A program made the translations under genes and the position numbers. Under the pieces are notes generated by a model that was not told the origin of the DNA, made no database searches, and saw nothing but the letters and a program-made list of their open reading frames with translations. This document shows, piece by piece, positions 36,960-47,756 of a stretch of 64,000 bases of DNA (positions are counted from its first letter, which is position 1; every line of letters starts with the position of its first letter). Origin of the DNA: Motacilla alba alba (Eukaryota; Chordata; Aves; Passeriformes; Motacillidae); assembly GCF_015832195.1 (NCBI RefSeq), contig NC_052020.1:5896254-5960253 (forward strand), in the 5' to 3' direction.

Positions 36960-37510
36960 AACCAATACAGAGATTATTCCTATCAAGAGAGTACAAAAAT
37001 CAACATAGATTGTTTGTAAGAATAAATAATAGATGAAGATAATAGATACTTAATTATAAGAACAAATGAATAATCTAACTATGGAGATTATTTATAAGAA
37101 TCAATACGGAGAGTATTTGTAGCAACTAATACAGAGAATATAACAATCAATACATATTCTTTGCATAAATCGATACAGGGACGATTTCTAACAGTCAATA
37201 CAGAAACTGTAAAAACTACACAGAGTATTTCTAGCAACACAGAGACTATTTGTAAGAATAAAAACAGAGTATAAAAACTCAGGGGGTATTTCTAACCATC
37301 AATAGAGAGACTATTTGTAACAATCAATACAGAGTATTCCTTACAAACAACAGGGGGTATTTCTAGCAAACAATAGAGTACACCATTATACAGATTAATT
37401 ATAAGAATCATTACAGTGACTATTTTTAACAATAAATTCGGAGACTATTTCTAACAATTAATAAATATTGAATCTGACAATCAGTACAGAGTCTAACAAT
37501 CAATACAAAA
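36960..37510. repeat. Degenerate AT-rich minisatellite, unit about 24 bp
   Basis: About 23 diverged units of a consensus close to AATCAATACAGAGACTATTT followed by GTAAC, varying from about 14 to 35 bp. Recurring words are AATCAATACAGAG, GGGGGTATTTCTA and GACTATTTGTAA. Copies differ by substitutions and indels, so the array is old rather than freshly amplified. A subset shares the variant AACAGGGGGTATTTCTA, a hint of higher-order structure. It lies between the CR1-type copy A and the GC-rich gene-like block, and on the minus strand would be downstream of that block. It is not a CRISPR array: there are no constant repeats and no unique spacers. Confidence 0.85.
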
Positions 37511-37611
37511 AGGAAAGACTTATTAAACCACAAAGCCTTAGTTAGTGGAACGAACTAATTTGAATGGGAATCGGAGCAGGCTACCTGCAACTACATAGGA
37601 TACCTTAAGTT

Positions 37612-38617
37612 TTGCCCTTGGAGAAGGAAATGGCTCTGAGCAGCACAAAGGGCTTGGTCAGGAAGGCCAGTTCTTTCCAGGCTTTGCCCAGGAGCCCCAG
37701 GTCAGGATGTCCCTGTCCTGAGGGCTCTGCTGTGGCTCCCTGCCAGGGCTGCCTGCAGAGCATGAGCAGGGCAGGGACGGCCAAGCCGAGCATGGTGCCG
37801 CTGGATCTTCCTGTGCAGGTGGTGCCGGAGCCTCCTGGGCGCCTTCCAGGACTGCAGTTTCCCTCTCCAAGCGCAGCTGGTGCCGCCAAAGTCTCACCTC
37901 ACACGCTTGAATCCTCAGAAGTGTTTCCTTCCTGCCCTCGGGAACAATTCAGGTTTTTTCTGAGGGCCACAGCAGCTGGTTGACGCCCACCACGGCCATC
38001 AGCACCAGGCACATCTGCGGGATTCCTGCACCCATGGCTGATCCTTCCTTGAGAGAGAGAGAAAGGAGGCAAGAGCCAAGAGTCAGCCTGTGTTCCCTCA
38101 GGAAGAGAAAGGAAAGAGGCTCCCCACTGGAAGGAAAGCTTGGCATCCTTGCTAGAAATCCCTGCAGAAAGTCTGGAGGCCAGAGGTGCTCTTCAGGGCA
38201 CACCTGGTGCTGCGAGTTCCAAAGGCAGCTGCCCAAAGAGATTCCATGAGTACAGAGGGAGGAGGAAGAGGAGGAAGGTGCGAGAGACAGGGACACAAAC
38301 CCTGAACAGCCGGGTTTGAGGAGAGAGAAGCTCAGCATGGAGGATGACAGGAGAAACCAAGCCCAGTGCCCCAAGCCGGGGGAAGAGAGGAGGGGCCGCC
38401 CAAGCTGGCTGCAGGCAGACAATGGAGACCTTGCCCAGATGTTCCCAAATGGGCTGGGGAGAGGGAATCCAGAGCCCTGCATTCCAGCTGCTCCCACCAC
38501 TTGTGACCCTGCCACTGCCTTGAGCCAAGGCCTGATGGAATCCCGCTCAGTGTGGGCTGAGCCAGAGCTGGCACTTGAAGGAAATGAAGTCAAGGCCCTC
38601 TTCTCCTCCCCTGGCAT
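37612..38617 (-). pseudogene. Unidentified GC-rich gene-like block with the longest open frame
   Basis: The minus strand holds a 222-codon frame (38617 to 37949), the longest in the window. It is rich in Ser, Leu and Pro, without a domain I recognise. Inside it, a polypyrimidine tract (minus CTCTCTCTCTC) runs into AAG at about 38048, an acceptor-like site, followed 12 bases later by an ATG (38035) in good context. That ATG opens a short hydrophobic segment resembling a signal or membrane anchor (MCLVLMAVVGVNQLLW). The frame meets a TGA at 37951-37949, then stays open in the same register for nearly 100 more codons to about 37658; a CGA-to-TGA change is one possible origin. A donor-like GAG|GTGAGAC lies at 37898-37897. 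A second register (37889-37605) is also open. This could be a decayed lineage-specific gene, an exon-bearing repeat or GC-rich non-coding DNA. Function unknown. Confidence 0.3.
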
Positions 38618-38619
38618 TT

Positions 38620-39240
38620 CCTTGTTCCTGGTTTATTTGCATTAAAACCCTACAGACTGGCTTTCTTAGGTTTAACACCTGCATTGGCAGAGAGGTGGCC
38701 TCCCCTCCTCACCTCTGTGTAGCTAAGGTGGGCAGAAGGAGAGAACAAATTCTCTTGCTGCTCTGAAATAAAACAGCAAAGTGTGTACCCCAAAGGACCC
38801 GCTCCTCATCCTGTGTTGTCTCGGCTGTGGAGAGGCAGAAGCAGGCAAGGAGAAACTCCCCTCTAAGGTTAGGGTGAGTAGTGCCTCCCTCCCACAGGCC
38901 TTTGCAGGCACATTTTAATATCCCAAGTTCTCTTGGTTTGTACAGTTGTTCCACCCCAGTTCAGCCCTTGTTCACCATATTTGTATATTCCATAGCAATT
39001 TCTCCCCTCTCCTGATCCCATTGATCCCAGTTTCCCATAGTGTTCCACCCCTGCTGCCCCATTGCTTCCCCTGCTTGGCTGCCCCTCCTCTACACCCCTT
39101 TCATCTGTTCCCATTGCCCTTGTCTCTCATATCTGCCCCTTTTCCCCACAGAAAGCCCTCTGCCCTCAGTCAAAGTTCCTTTTTGTCCCTGGACTCTCTT
39201 AGAGGATCAGTAAACTTTCTAATGTTTTTCAGCAGTTGAA
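38620..39240. other. Pyrimidine-rich flank of the gene-like block
   Basis: The plus strand from about 38940 to 39180 is strongly C and T biased, with TTCCACCCC at 38949 and again at 39043, and ATCCCATTGATCCCAG-type near-repeats. An AATAAA on the plus strand at 38767-38772 and one on the minus strand near 38639-38634 show no clear transcript. Overlapping frames on both strands (38709-38954, 38869-39114 and 38946-39239) reflect low stop density in GC-rich DNA. Confidence 0.4.
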
Positions 39241-42200
39241 ACTGAATTAGAATAGCAAGGAGAAGGAAGTTACCTCTGCTTTTCAGCCTTGTCTCCAGTC
39301 TGTGTTTGTAGTGATTGCTGTAGATTTCAAAAATGCAAGTTTTTTATTAATCACTGGTCTTTAACTGACTTACATTCAGATATTAATGCAGTGACTTTTT
39401 TTCTGTTTGATACTTGACTGTTATCAATAATTGAATTAAATCTTCTGTATTTGTTTCTCTGTGTTGCATTAGAGGAACTCATTCATTTGTGGTTTTTTGT
39501 TTGGTTTTGTTTGTTTATCAAATTGTAATAAAACTCTACAGACACACGGCACCGCAGCATTTTAGCAAGTTACATCCCATCATATATAGAAATTGTGTAA
39601 TAAACAATTAAATTGTAACAAAAAATTGCAGAATTAGAGTTGAGTAAGATAGGCACCAAAAATTTAGAAATACAAATTTTCTAATGATGGAAAGCCTCAA
39701 CTGAAATTTCCAACAGGTTCTCTGGAAATGAGATCTAGCTTTAATTTTTTGAAGGAATCACTGTCAAATTTTCAATTTTGTGAACAATATCTGTGATTTT
39801 ATTGTCATGCTTTTGTGGGAAAAAAAATTCTTGCTGCAAAAGTTTTATTTATTTAAAAATATTATTTACCATCAAAGCCTTTTTTTTTTTTTGCTAGATC
39901 CTAAAATGTAGCATGGAAAACATATAAGTATTTTTAAGCCAATAATTGATCATACAATTGATATCAGGACCTGTCTAACATTTGTTCTCTTGTTCCAATA
40001 GCTGCTCCTCAGCCTCCATCTCAGGTGATGGAAAAAATGTTCTGTTCAACCATCATCAATGAGCTCTCTGTCACTAGGCTTAATCCACATATGTTTCTTT
40101 TTAAATATTTTTCTTTTTCCCTTATTGTGTATTTCGTGTCTTTTTACCCCCACATTGTTGCCTTAATGATTTTTTTTAATTTCTGGGTGACTGTTAGGAA
40201 TTGTCTGCCATTAGACAACATCACACTTTCAATATTTAAAAACCACAAAAAACTTCTGATGTAAGTATTGTTAACCATTAATTAAAAGTAAATCTATAGG
40301 TTGCTCATATTATTGTTTTGTAATAAATGGAGAAGTTGCTCCTTTTTTATGTAAGGAACAGCTAGGTAAATTCAGTGTATTGCCCTCCTCAAAGGCTACT
40401 GAACACTAAAATTGGCCGAAAAAAAATTGGGAAGCTGTGCACCAGGTTAATTTGTATCAAAGCATGACAACTGAGACACATCATCTTGTAGGAGGTCTGC
40501 ACATCTTCTTTTAGAAATTTATAGATCCTGTGGAGGTGTTTTTGAGATTGGAATGAGGGAAGAAACAGGCATAAAAATAAAACATTTTTAGCAGTTCCCA
40601 GTATATTGCTCTTGTCACTACTTGCTTTATTTATGAGCCTATTGGACCCAAATACATACTCACTCTTACCTGTGACAAACTGACAAGTGGGATATAAAAA
40701 TGAAAAGTTTTTTCCCTTAGCTGGTGGCTAAGGAATCATTGATCTTCCCTAAACTAACATTAATCTTGGAAAGGCAGCAGGAAGCTTATAGGTCTTCCAT
40801 GGAGTTTGAAAGTGGTAAATTGGAAAACAAACAAAAAAAAGCTCTTTTGTCCATATTCCTTATTGTTGGGAATATTTTATGGCACTGTGGTTGCCAGCTG
40901 GCCATAACTTGTAGTTCATTAAATTTTTATACTTGGATCATAACTATACACTCTTTAAAATAATTAACTTAGGCCGTGCTCTACAACATAATTGATTAGA
41001 AAACTAAACTTCCTTTTCTGCCTGTGTCATTAATAGAAACTCTCAGGTGATGAACTCTTAGACAATCCTCTGAAATGTTCCATCTAACAATCATTAGTGA
41101 GAAATTCCAAAATAGCAACAGACAGGATCTTATTTTCTTGGCAGATCAGGTAATTTAAAAGACCACAAATGTACATGGGGGCAATTATTTTTAGCTTTCT
41201 GAAATCAAAATATCAGGACTTGGGAACATGATATGCAGACATCTGGGGGTGTAGGTCGTGTGTTTTTATTACCACGTCATCTAAATTCTTCTTCTGCATT
41301 TACCATCCTCAGTTCTTCAGGAAAATTTTATGTAACCTGTGATGGCTTTTTTGTTGATATGAAGAAGGACCTGAATTGGTAAAACTGAATTTGGATTCCA
41401 GCTAGTCTTTTTGAAGAAACTGTTAGTATTTTAAATTTTATAAAATTATTTTGTACATGGTTGATAAGTACTTATTACACAGTAAACACATGGACCTTGC
41501 TTTTAGCTCAAAACTCCTCTAGAACATGGCAGCAGCAAATGCAAGAATTTTGTATTTTCTTGCCTCTACAATAAAAACAAGCCCCCTTTCCCAGCCCCCC
41601 AGTCTATCACATTGCCATAAACAGGCTCAGCAGTTTAGCAACTTTCTTTCTCCCTGGTTAGTAAAATGTGTAGGAAGAAATAACTTATTCTTGTGCAACT
41701 TGAGAACAATTTCTGAACGCTCATGTTTTTCTCCGACAGATCAATGAAACATCTTACTGCCATTTATCTGCTGTTTCCTGCCCACTAGTGCCTGGGGTAG
41801 CTCATGCCTGTGCATGTGGCAGGGGTTATTCACCATGGATCTGTGCTCTCCCATCTTTCTGGAGGCATTCACCAGCCACCTCACAGGCTGTCATCATTGC
41901 CACAGCACATGGACAGCTACTGAGAAAAATCTGGACATGCTAGCTGTGTGTCAGAAGAGTGGAAAATGACTGACAGTGAATAAAATGTCTTTTACTGTCC
42001 ATCTTAGGCCTTGCTTTTTTGAAATATGTCCATTTGGTTGTAGCTTCACCTCCATCACTGAAGTCTTGCTGATCTTTTATAAATATCCTTTTTTGATATA
42101 CTTTCAGGTTCTGAAATTCACCATTTACTAAGACTTGGCTATCTTTGTATTTTTGAGTACCAGTTCAGAATGGGAGTTGGTTTTCTTTTTGTGGTAGTCC

Positions 42201-42390
42201 CTGATTCAGATGGAGGGGGTGTCTCAAAACCCCCCCTGAAGCTCTGCTACATCAAGGTTCTGTGGTCGTTGATCCAAGGGAACCAAAGCCTGAACCATTC
42301 CTGAGTTTAGCTTTGCAAATGGAATCCAGCAGTTCTTGGAGAAGTTCAGGTTCCCCAGTTTGCCCTGTTTTAGGCAGATACAGAACCCCA
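39240..42390. other. No gene recognised; AT-rich non-coding DNA
   Basis: Composition falls back abruptly to AT-rich. No exon or known repeat recognised. Sequence at about 41760-41950 is less AT-rich but shows no family resemblance. About 42250-42390 may be a diverged upstream part of the CR1 copy that follows, but I cannot show it. Confidence 0.6.
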
Positions 42391-42391
42391 C

Positions 42392-42706
42392 TGCTCTCTA
42401 CAAATACCTGAAGGCAGGTTGAAGCAAGGTGAAGCCTGGGCACCTCTCCTGGGTAACGAGAAACCGGACAGGAGGAAATGGCCTCAAGCTGTGCCAGGGA
42501 AGGCTGAAATTGAGGGTTAGGAAAAATTTCCACACTGAAGAAGTGGCCAGGCTTTGGAATGGGCTGCCCAGGGAGGTGGTGGAGTCACTGTCCCTGGAGG
42601 GGTTTATGACACATGTAGGTGTGACACTTGGGATGTGGCTTACTGGGATTTGGTGGTGCTGGGTTAATGACTGGACTCGATGATGTTAGAGGAGTTTTCC
42701 AACCTT
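42392..42706 (+). mobile_element. CR1 LINE: ORF2 C-terminus and 3' end
   Basis: A clear CR1 copy in the plus direction. It starts at a CTCTACAAATACCTGAAGG word (ORF2 ...Y-L-K-G), continues through 'RTGGNGLKLCQGRLKLRVRK' (about 42458-42520) and 'LWNGLPREVVESLSLEGF' (about 42553-42606), and ends with the family terminus GGACTCGATGATGTTAGAGG, then TTTTCCAACC. The C-terminal tail of CR1 ORF2 has just this R-T-x-G-N-G and W-N-x-L-P-R-E-V-V layout, downstream of the reverse transcriptase. The copy is 5' truncated, as is usual for CR1. The frame is open for 84 codons (42429-42683) but it is only a fragment. The 3' tail repeats are decayed. Confidence 0.9.
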
Positions 42707-43454
42707 TTTATTTCACATTTCAATTTTCCATTTTCCTCATCTCTCGGGCTGTTCTGGTGATTAAACCCTACAGTATGGTAAGTTCAAATTAAGAGTTTAA
42801 ATGTTTTCAATGTTTGCATGATTGAACAGTAAATTATAGATAAAACAATGTATATAATGTATGCTGTAAGGTACCAAGTCATCTAAGCCTAATTATGAAT
42901 GTAGTATATTTAGCCATATAGTAATGACATGACTGGATAAAGAAAGAAAAGTTGATAATTGCAGCATGCTTTTCCATGATGAACAGAGGCTCCAATAGAG
43001 CTCTGGAAATGTATATATTATTAGTTTCCACTGTTCATACGTGAACAAAATATTTTATTGCCGGGGAATGAAATTCTTTTGACTTACTAATTTGGAGGAA
43101 AAATTTTGAGAGTTGATAGGATTTTCTTTCAATTATGAAGCACATATAATATTCAAAATGTGAACTGTGTCTTCTGTAGGGAAAGAAAGATGAAGAGATC
43201 AGTTTTGTACGGCTGGAAATTTACTTGATACTAAAACTTAATGGATGAAGACACTTATAACAGTATGATTTCACATCTTTTATTCATGTACAATTTTACC
43301 AAAGTATTCCCATCAGCCTGCTATTTTCATTTCCCATATATTTACATATACTTTCTCAAATAATGTAAAAATCTGTGGAAAAAAGATTGTTAAATTTTTT
43401 TTTTTTGAGAGCAAGAAAATCAAAGTGAAAGAAAAGAGTGTTAAAAGTTATGCT

Positions 43455-43503
43455 CTGGTATAAAATATCAAAGAAATTTCTGGTATAAAATATCAAAGAA
43501 ATT
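43455..43503. repeat. 25-bp tandem duplication
   Basis: The segment beginning CTGGTATAAAATATCAAAG is present twice head to tail (43455-43479 and 43480-43504), identical except for the last base. This points to a recent slippage or unequal exchange event. Confidence 0.85.
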
Positions 43504-44474
43504 AAAAGCTGGAGAGGCTGCTAGGTTTTGACTCTGTATTTTTTATGTCTTTGTATTTCAGGTTACTTACCTTAAAGCACCATTGATTCTCAGTGAGTGA
43601 AGAACAGAACCTCTCCATATACCTCATTATGGGCACATAGATTCCTATTTCTAAATATTTGAATATTTTGCACTCCTAGGACTATCTGTTAATGAATAGA
43701 CTGTACAACAAGAGCAAACCAGCACCTCATGGCAACACAGTGGTCAAAGGAAAAGAATCAATTACATATTCTGTGCTGGAAAAGTCCCTCCATGGTGCAC
43801 TTTTGAAAGGGAGGAGAGGCAAAGTTAATTCACTGAATAAAATGTTGCAAGTGTGGGAGAACAGAACTAATCATTAAAAAAAACCCAAACCTAAACTGCA
43901 TTCATGTGCTCACTTTGAGGGCCTGAGAGAGGAGGGCAAAGCTCGCAGTAGTTATGTGTCATTGTGCAGAGACACAAACACACCTGGCAGAGAAAAACCA
44001 TAACAGTGAGTGATCTTTGCCTTGGGGCACACAAGCACCTGCATGTCCATCACCTGGTGACTTCTGGTGGGGCAGGACGAGGCCAGGGGCTCAGAAAGAG
44101 CCCAGGAGATGGTTTTCTTTCAGAAATAAAATGCTTCTTTCTGCAGTCTGCAGTGAATATCCTAAGAATCCTTCACTGCCTGAAGAAGGAGGAGGTGTGC
44201 GGTTCTGAGGTGCTAAATGAATGTTGGACCAGGGTTATTTTGAGTTCTATAAATAACTGGTGAAAGACACAGGTGTTGGAGAGGAAGTTTGGTGTAATTA
44301 ACAGATCAGCAAATGTCTGTATTCAAAAGGGAAGAGTGTTCTGTGGGAAAGGTTTGTTTTTTACAACCATTTTTATACCTTGGGAAGGAGGTGGAGATGG
44401 GTGGAACAAGGTGCTTATATATTAAAATAGACCTGCAATCCCATAATGATCCCTGTGGTCCAGATATTCTCAGG

Positions 44475-44498
44475 AAAAAAAAAAAAAAGAAAAAAAAA
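44475..44498. repeat. A-rich homopolymer tract
   Basis: A14, one G, then A9. No retroelement body is recognised upstream. Confidence 0.85.
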
Positions 44499-45839
44499 GT
44501 GGAGGAAAGGAGGAAGCAGCTCAGTGTGCAAATATGAAATAAACCTGTGTCAGACATCCTTCCAATGACGGTCATGAATGGAATATGCATAGCATGATGA
44601 TCCTTTCTTACTTCTAGCTTTTAGTTTGAGTACTTCTTGTGCACCACTTTTGACGTTTTGAAAAACAAAAAAAAAAATCTGGTTGTTGATGATCATACAA
44701 TATTGTGCTGGACTTGGAGAAAGGTTAGTGTGTTACAGTGTTAAGCACTCTGAAATTGTTCAGATGTATAAACCACACAACGTAATAAGTGTGGGTTTTC
44801 ATGCCACATGCCAATTCTCACTTCCTAGGCTGTGGCTGGAATTTTATATGAGTACAGCTGGTTATTTTGAAATAATAATTGCCAATTTTGGAATACTGTA
44901 AAACAAGATTTTCAAGGGGGGAAAAAAAAGCTCTTTAATGGATGAATTGCAAAACTTTTCCAGCTCCACCTGTGTTTCTTGGATGTTTTGGAAACAAATT
45001 TATAATGATGAGAGGAGTATTTGGGATAGTATATGTTGGAGTTCACCAACTGTATATCAGTGAGATCCAGAGAAGACAGAACAGGCCCCCAAGGTGACTT
45101 AGGGTGAGTCTGGAAGACGAAAGTTTGGCTGCCTCACTGTGTGATAGTTCTGTCATAAAGTAACCTTGAGCTCATTGATGTTCTTTAAATGGTCCAGGTC
45201 ATTAGAGCTCAGCTGGTAGTCCCACTGTTGTTTGCATCAAGTTCATTTGCTTGCTTTTATAAATAGGATTTTTTAAGGTAGATTTTAAGGCATTTCTTTG
45301 TGGCCCTTTTTTTTACATGATCATTTTCCAGGCATGCTACTCACAAATTGGTACAAATGTAGGTCAGATTTTGACCTAACTAAACATGAGAGATTCTTTT
45401 ACCAAGAATTAAAAAAGAACAAAGTCTTTAAAAATTGCAGAAAAACATTCCTTTACATGATGTCATAATTAAAAAGAAAATGAGAAATTAATACTAATTA
45501 TTACAGTGTCGCATTCTGTGGGACTTTTAACTGCAAAAGTTTATGTTAAACATTTCCAAGAAATTAATGGAATGAACTGCCCTAGTTTGTCTTGGCTTTC
45601 TGTAATATTTTTGCAGGAGACTTAGACAGTAATCAAATCCAGATCTACTTTGCCCCAGATAAAATAGCGATTTCTCTTCTAAACAACACTAATAATTATG
45701 AGATATTATTTTCATAGCTGTAAGGTCATCTAACCATGGGCCAGGCATTGTGTCATGTGCTGGGCAGGCAGAACAAAGCCTTTACTCCACAAACAGAGAA
45801 CCCGAGGGTGGGCGGAAGAGAAATCCATGTGAGCAGGTC

Positions 45840-46414
45840 TGTATTGTGGTTGAGCCCCAGCCACTGCCCAGCCCCATGGAGCCACTGGCTCACTCCCCCA
45901 CCAGTGGCACTGGGGAGAGAACTGGGAGGGTGAAAGCTACAAAACTTGTGGGTTGAGATAAGGACAGTTTAATAGAGGGAGCAAAAGCTACACACAGAGA
46001 AGGAAAGGAAAAAAATGGAATTAATTCCCTGCTTCCCACGGGCAGGCAGGAGTTCAGCCTTCTCCAGCCTTCTCCCATCACAGGGAACGGTGGCTTGGGA
46101 AGACAAATGCCACCACTCCAAATATTCCCCTTTTCCTCCTTCTTCACCCCGCTTTCTATGACATCACATGGTCTGGAATGTCCCTTTGGTCAGGGGGGTC
46201 ACCTGTCCTGGCTGTGTCCCCTCCCCCCCTCCCAGGCACCCCCAGCTCCCTCACCAGCAGGGTTCACAAAAAGCAGAGAAGGCCTTGGCTCTGTGCAACA
46301 ACAACAACAAAAACATCTCTGTGTGATCAACCCTGTGTTCAGCACAAATCCAAACACAGCCCCACACCAGCCACTGCAAAGAAAATTAACTCTAGCCCAG
46401 CTGAAACCAGCTCA
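45840..46414 (-). mobile_element. Solo LTR of an ERVL-like avian endogenous retrovirus
   Basis: The plus strand matches, in order, the reverse complement of an LTR family abundant in birds: a TGTATTGTGGTTGAGCCCC left edge, GTGGGTTGAGATAAGGACAG then TTTAAT (a minus-strand ATTAAA polyadenylation signal, 45968-45973), CAGGCAGGAGTTCAGCC, CCTTTGGTCAGG, CTGGCTGTGTCCCCTCCC, GCAGAGAAGGCCTTGGCTCTGTG, and ending CCCAGCTGAAACCAGCTCA. The element reads on the minus strand. The place where this family carries its TATA box (about 46152-46159) is substituted, so promoter function is doubtful. A TGACATCA motif, one base from a CRE, lies at 46159-46166. No internal gag, pol or env sequence flanks it, so it is a solo LTR left by recombination. 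The family name is from recollection. Flanking duplications are not clear. Confidence 0.75.
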
Positions 46415-46419
46415 TCCTA

Positions 46420-47755
46420 ATATCACAGAGCACATGCAAGAATTAGAGAAGGAGAGAAGATGAGAGACCTTTCTGTGTTGGATGGTGGAAGGAAAAGGTG
46501 GGAGAAGGGAAAGAAAGTGAGCAGAAGCAAAGGAACCAGAACATTTAATCAATTCTTGTTTTGAGTAAACATGCAAAATTCTGTTTGGGGTGATAAGTGG
46601 AAGGTGCATTTGAAGAGGTGGTTTTAGAAGAGACCTTAGGGATGTGGAGTCATATTTAATCGGGTGAAGCAGAACGAGTCATTTCAACGCATTGAGGGAC
46701 AACCACACAGCCAACATTTGGTAGAGATGCTGAACCCTGATGAGCACAGGTTGTGATAACCTGGACTTGCTGTCTCCAGGGTCTTCTGGCTTCCAGGTAG
46801 CTTGAAGGATGAGTTTTATGAGCCACCACAATCTGCCAGCTCAGGGAAACTCCTTTGTGTAAAGAAGAAGAATGATGGAGAGAGCTGAGTATGCAGTCAC
46901 TGACAGCAATACACAAGAATAAGAGAGAACAAGAGCTACAGAGTTTCAGAAAACGTAGGAGAAATGGGAGAGGAATTAAAAACTGAAAATGACACCAGAT
47001 TGTATAGAAAGCTACAGTCTGACTCCCTGGCATGGAGCAAGAGGAAATTGCTGCAAATTATGTACTAAATGAGATAATAATGCATATCAACTAATGAATT
47101 TCATGAAGGTGGCTGAATTTATTTTAGAAATTGTTTTTAAAGTAGGTTATCAGATCTGAAATGTGCATCTTTGTTTATTCAGTTATTTTATACAGCTATT
47201 TTCGAGAAAGCCCAGGTGCGAATTCCTTTTCTTGCTCTTTTTTTTCCCTTTTAGTTACAGAGATGATTACAAAGGCTTTTGAAAAGTTTGCTTCTTCAAC
47301 AAAATATTTCAAGTTCATTTCAATCCTTTTGAATACAAGATTAATTGTTTTCCTGCAGTAAGACATTATATTGAATATAATTGAATTCTTATAGCTTACT
47401 GCATGGCTTGCTTGTGAATGTTTACAAGTAACTAATTTTTCCTTCTACAAATTCATACATAATAAAGTAGTTGTGATTTCTTTGGGCTTCTAGAGATGGA
47501 AAATGGCCTGTTTGCATGAACTGGGACCAAGATGCTCTGCAGCCTAAGAGCACAATCAGCAGTTATTGTGGGGAATTCTGAGTGACTGAGTGTTTGAATT
47601 CAGCTGGCCAAGTGGGCACACATTGCACAGGGTACGAAGCAGAAATTTTTCAGACTATTAATTTCTGTTCTGCCCTATGCTGACCTCCCAGTTCCATCCA
47701 TGTGTCATGTGAGTTACACTGTTACTCATCCTTTCAGTAGGAAAATCAAGCTACT
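46420..47755. other. No gene recognised between LTR and CR1
   Basis: Purine-rich sequence at 46440-46540 and a 125-codon minus frame at 46656-47033 without a domain I know. No retroviral internal sequence was seen next to the LTR. Confidence 0.5.
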
Positions 47756-47756
47756 C

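Larger units (their letters stand above)
42710..45838. other. No gene recognised; AT-rich non-coding DNA
   Basis: Contains a 25-bp tandem duplication (43455-43503) and an A-rich tract (44475-44498), listed separately. The frame 43964-44263 (plus, 99 codons) has no recognised domain. Confidence 0.6.

Noticed and set aside
36960..37510. Repeat array resembling a CRISPR at first glance
   Set aside because: Units are contiguous and variable with no unique spacers, in vertebrate DNA; it is a minisatellite.
38316..38645. 109-codon plus frame opposite the gene-like block
   Set aside because: Mirror of the minus-strand open frame in GC-rich DNA; the acceptor-like and ATG context favours the minus strand.
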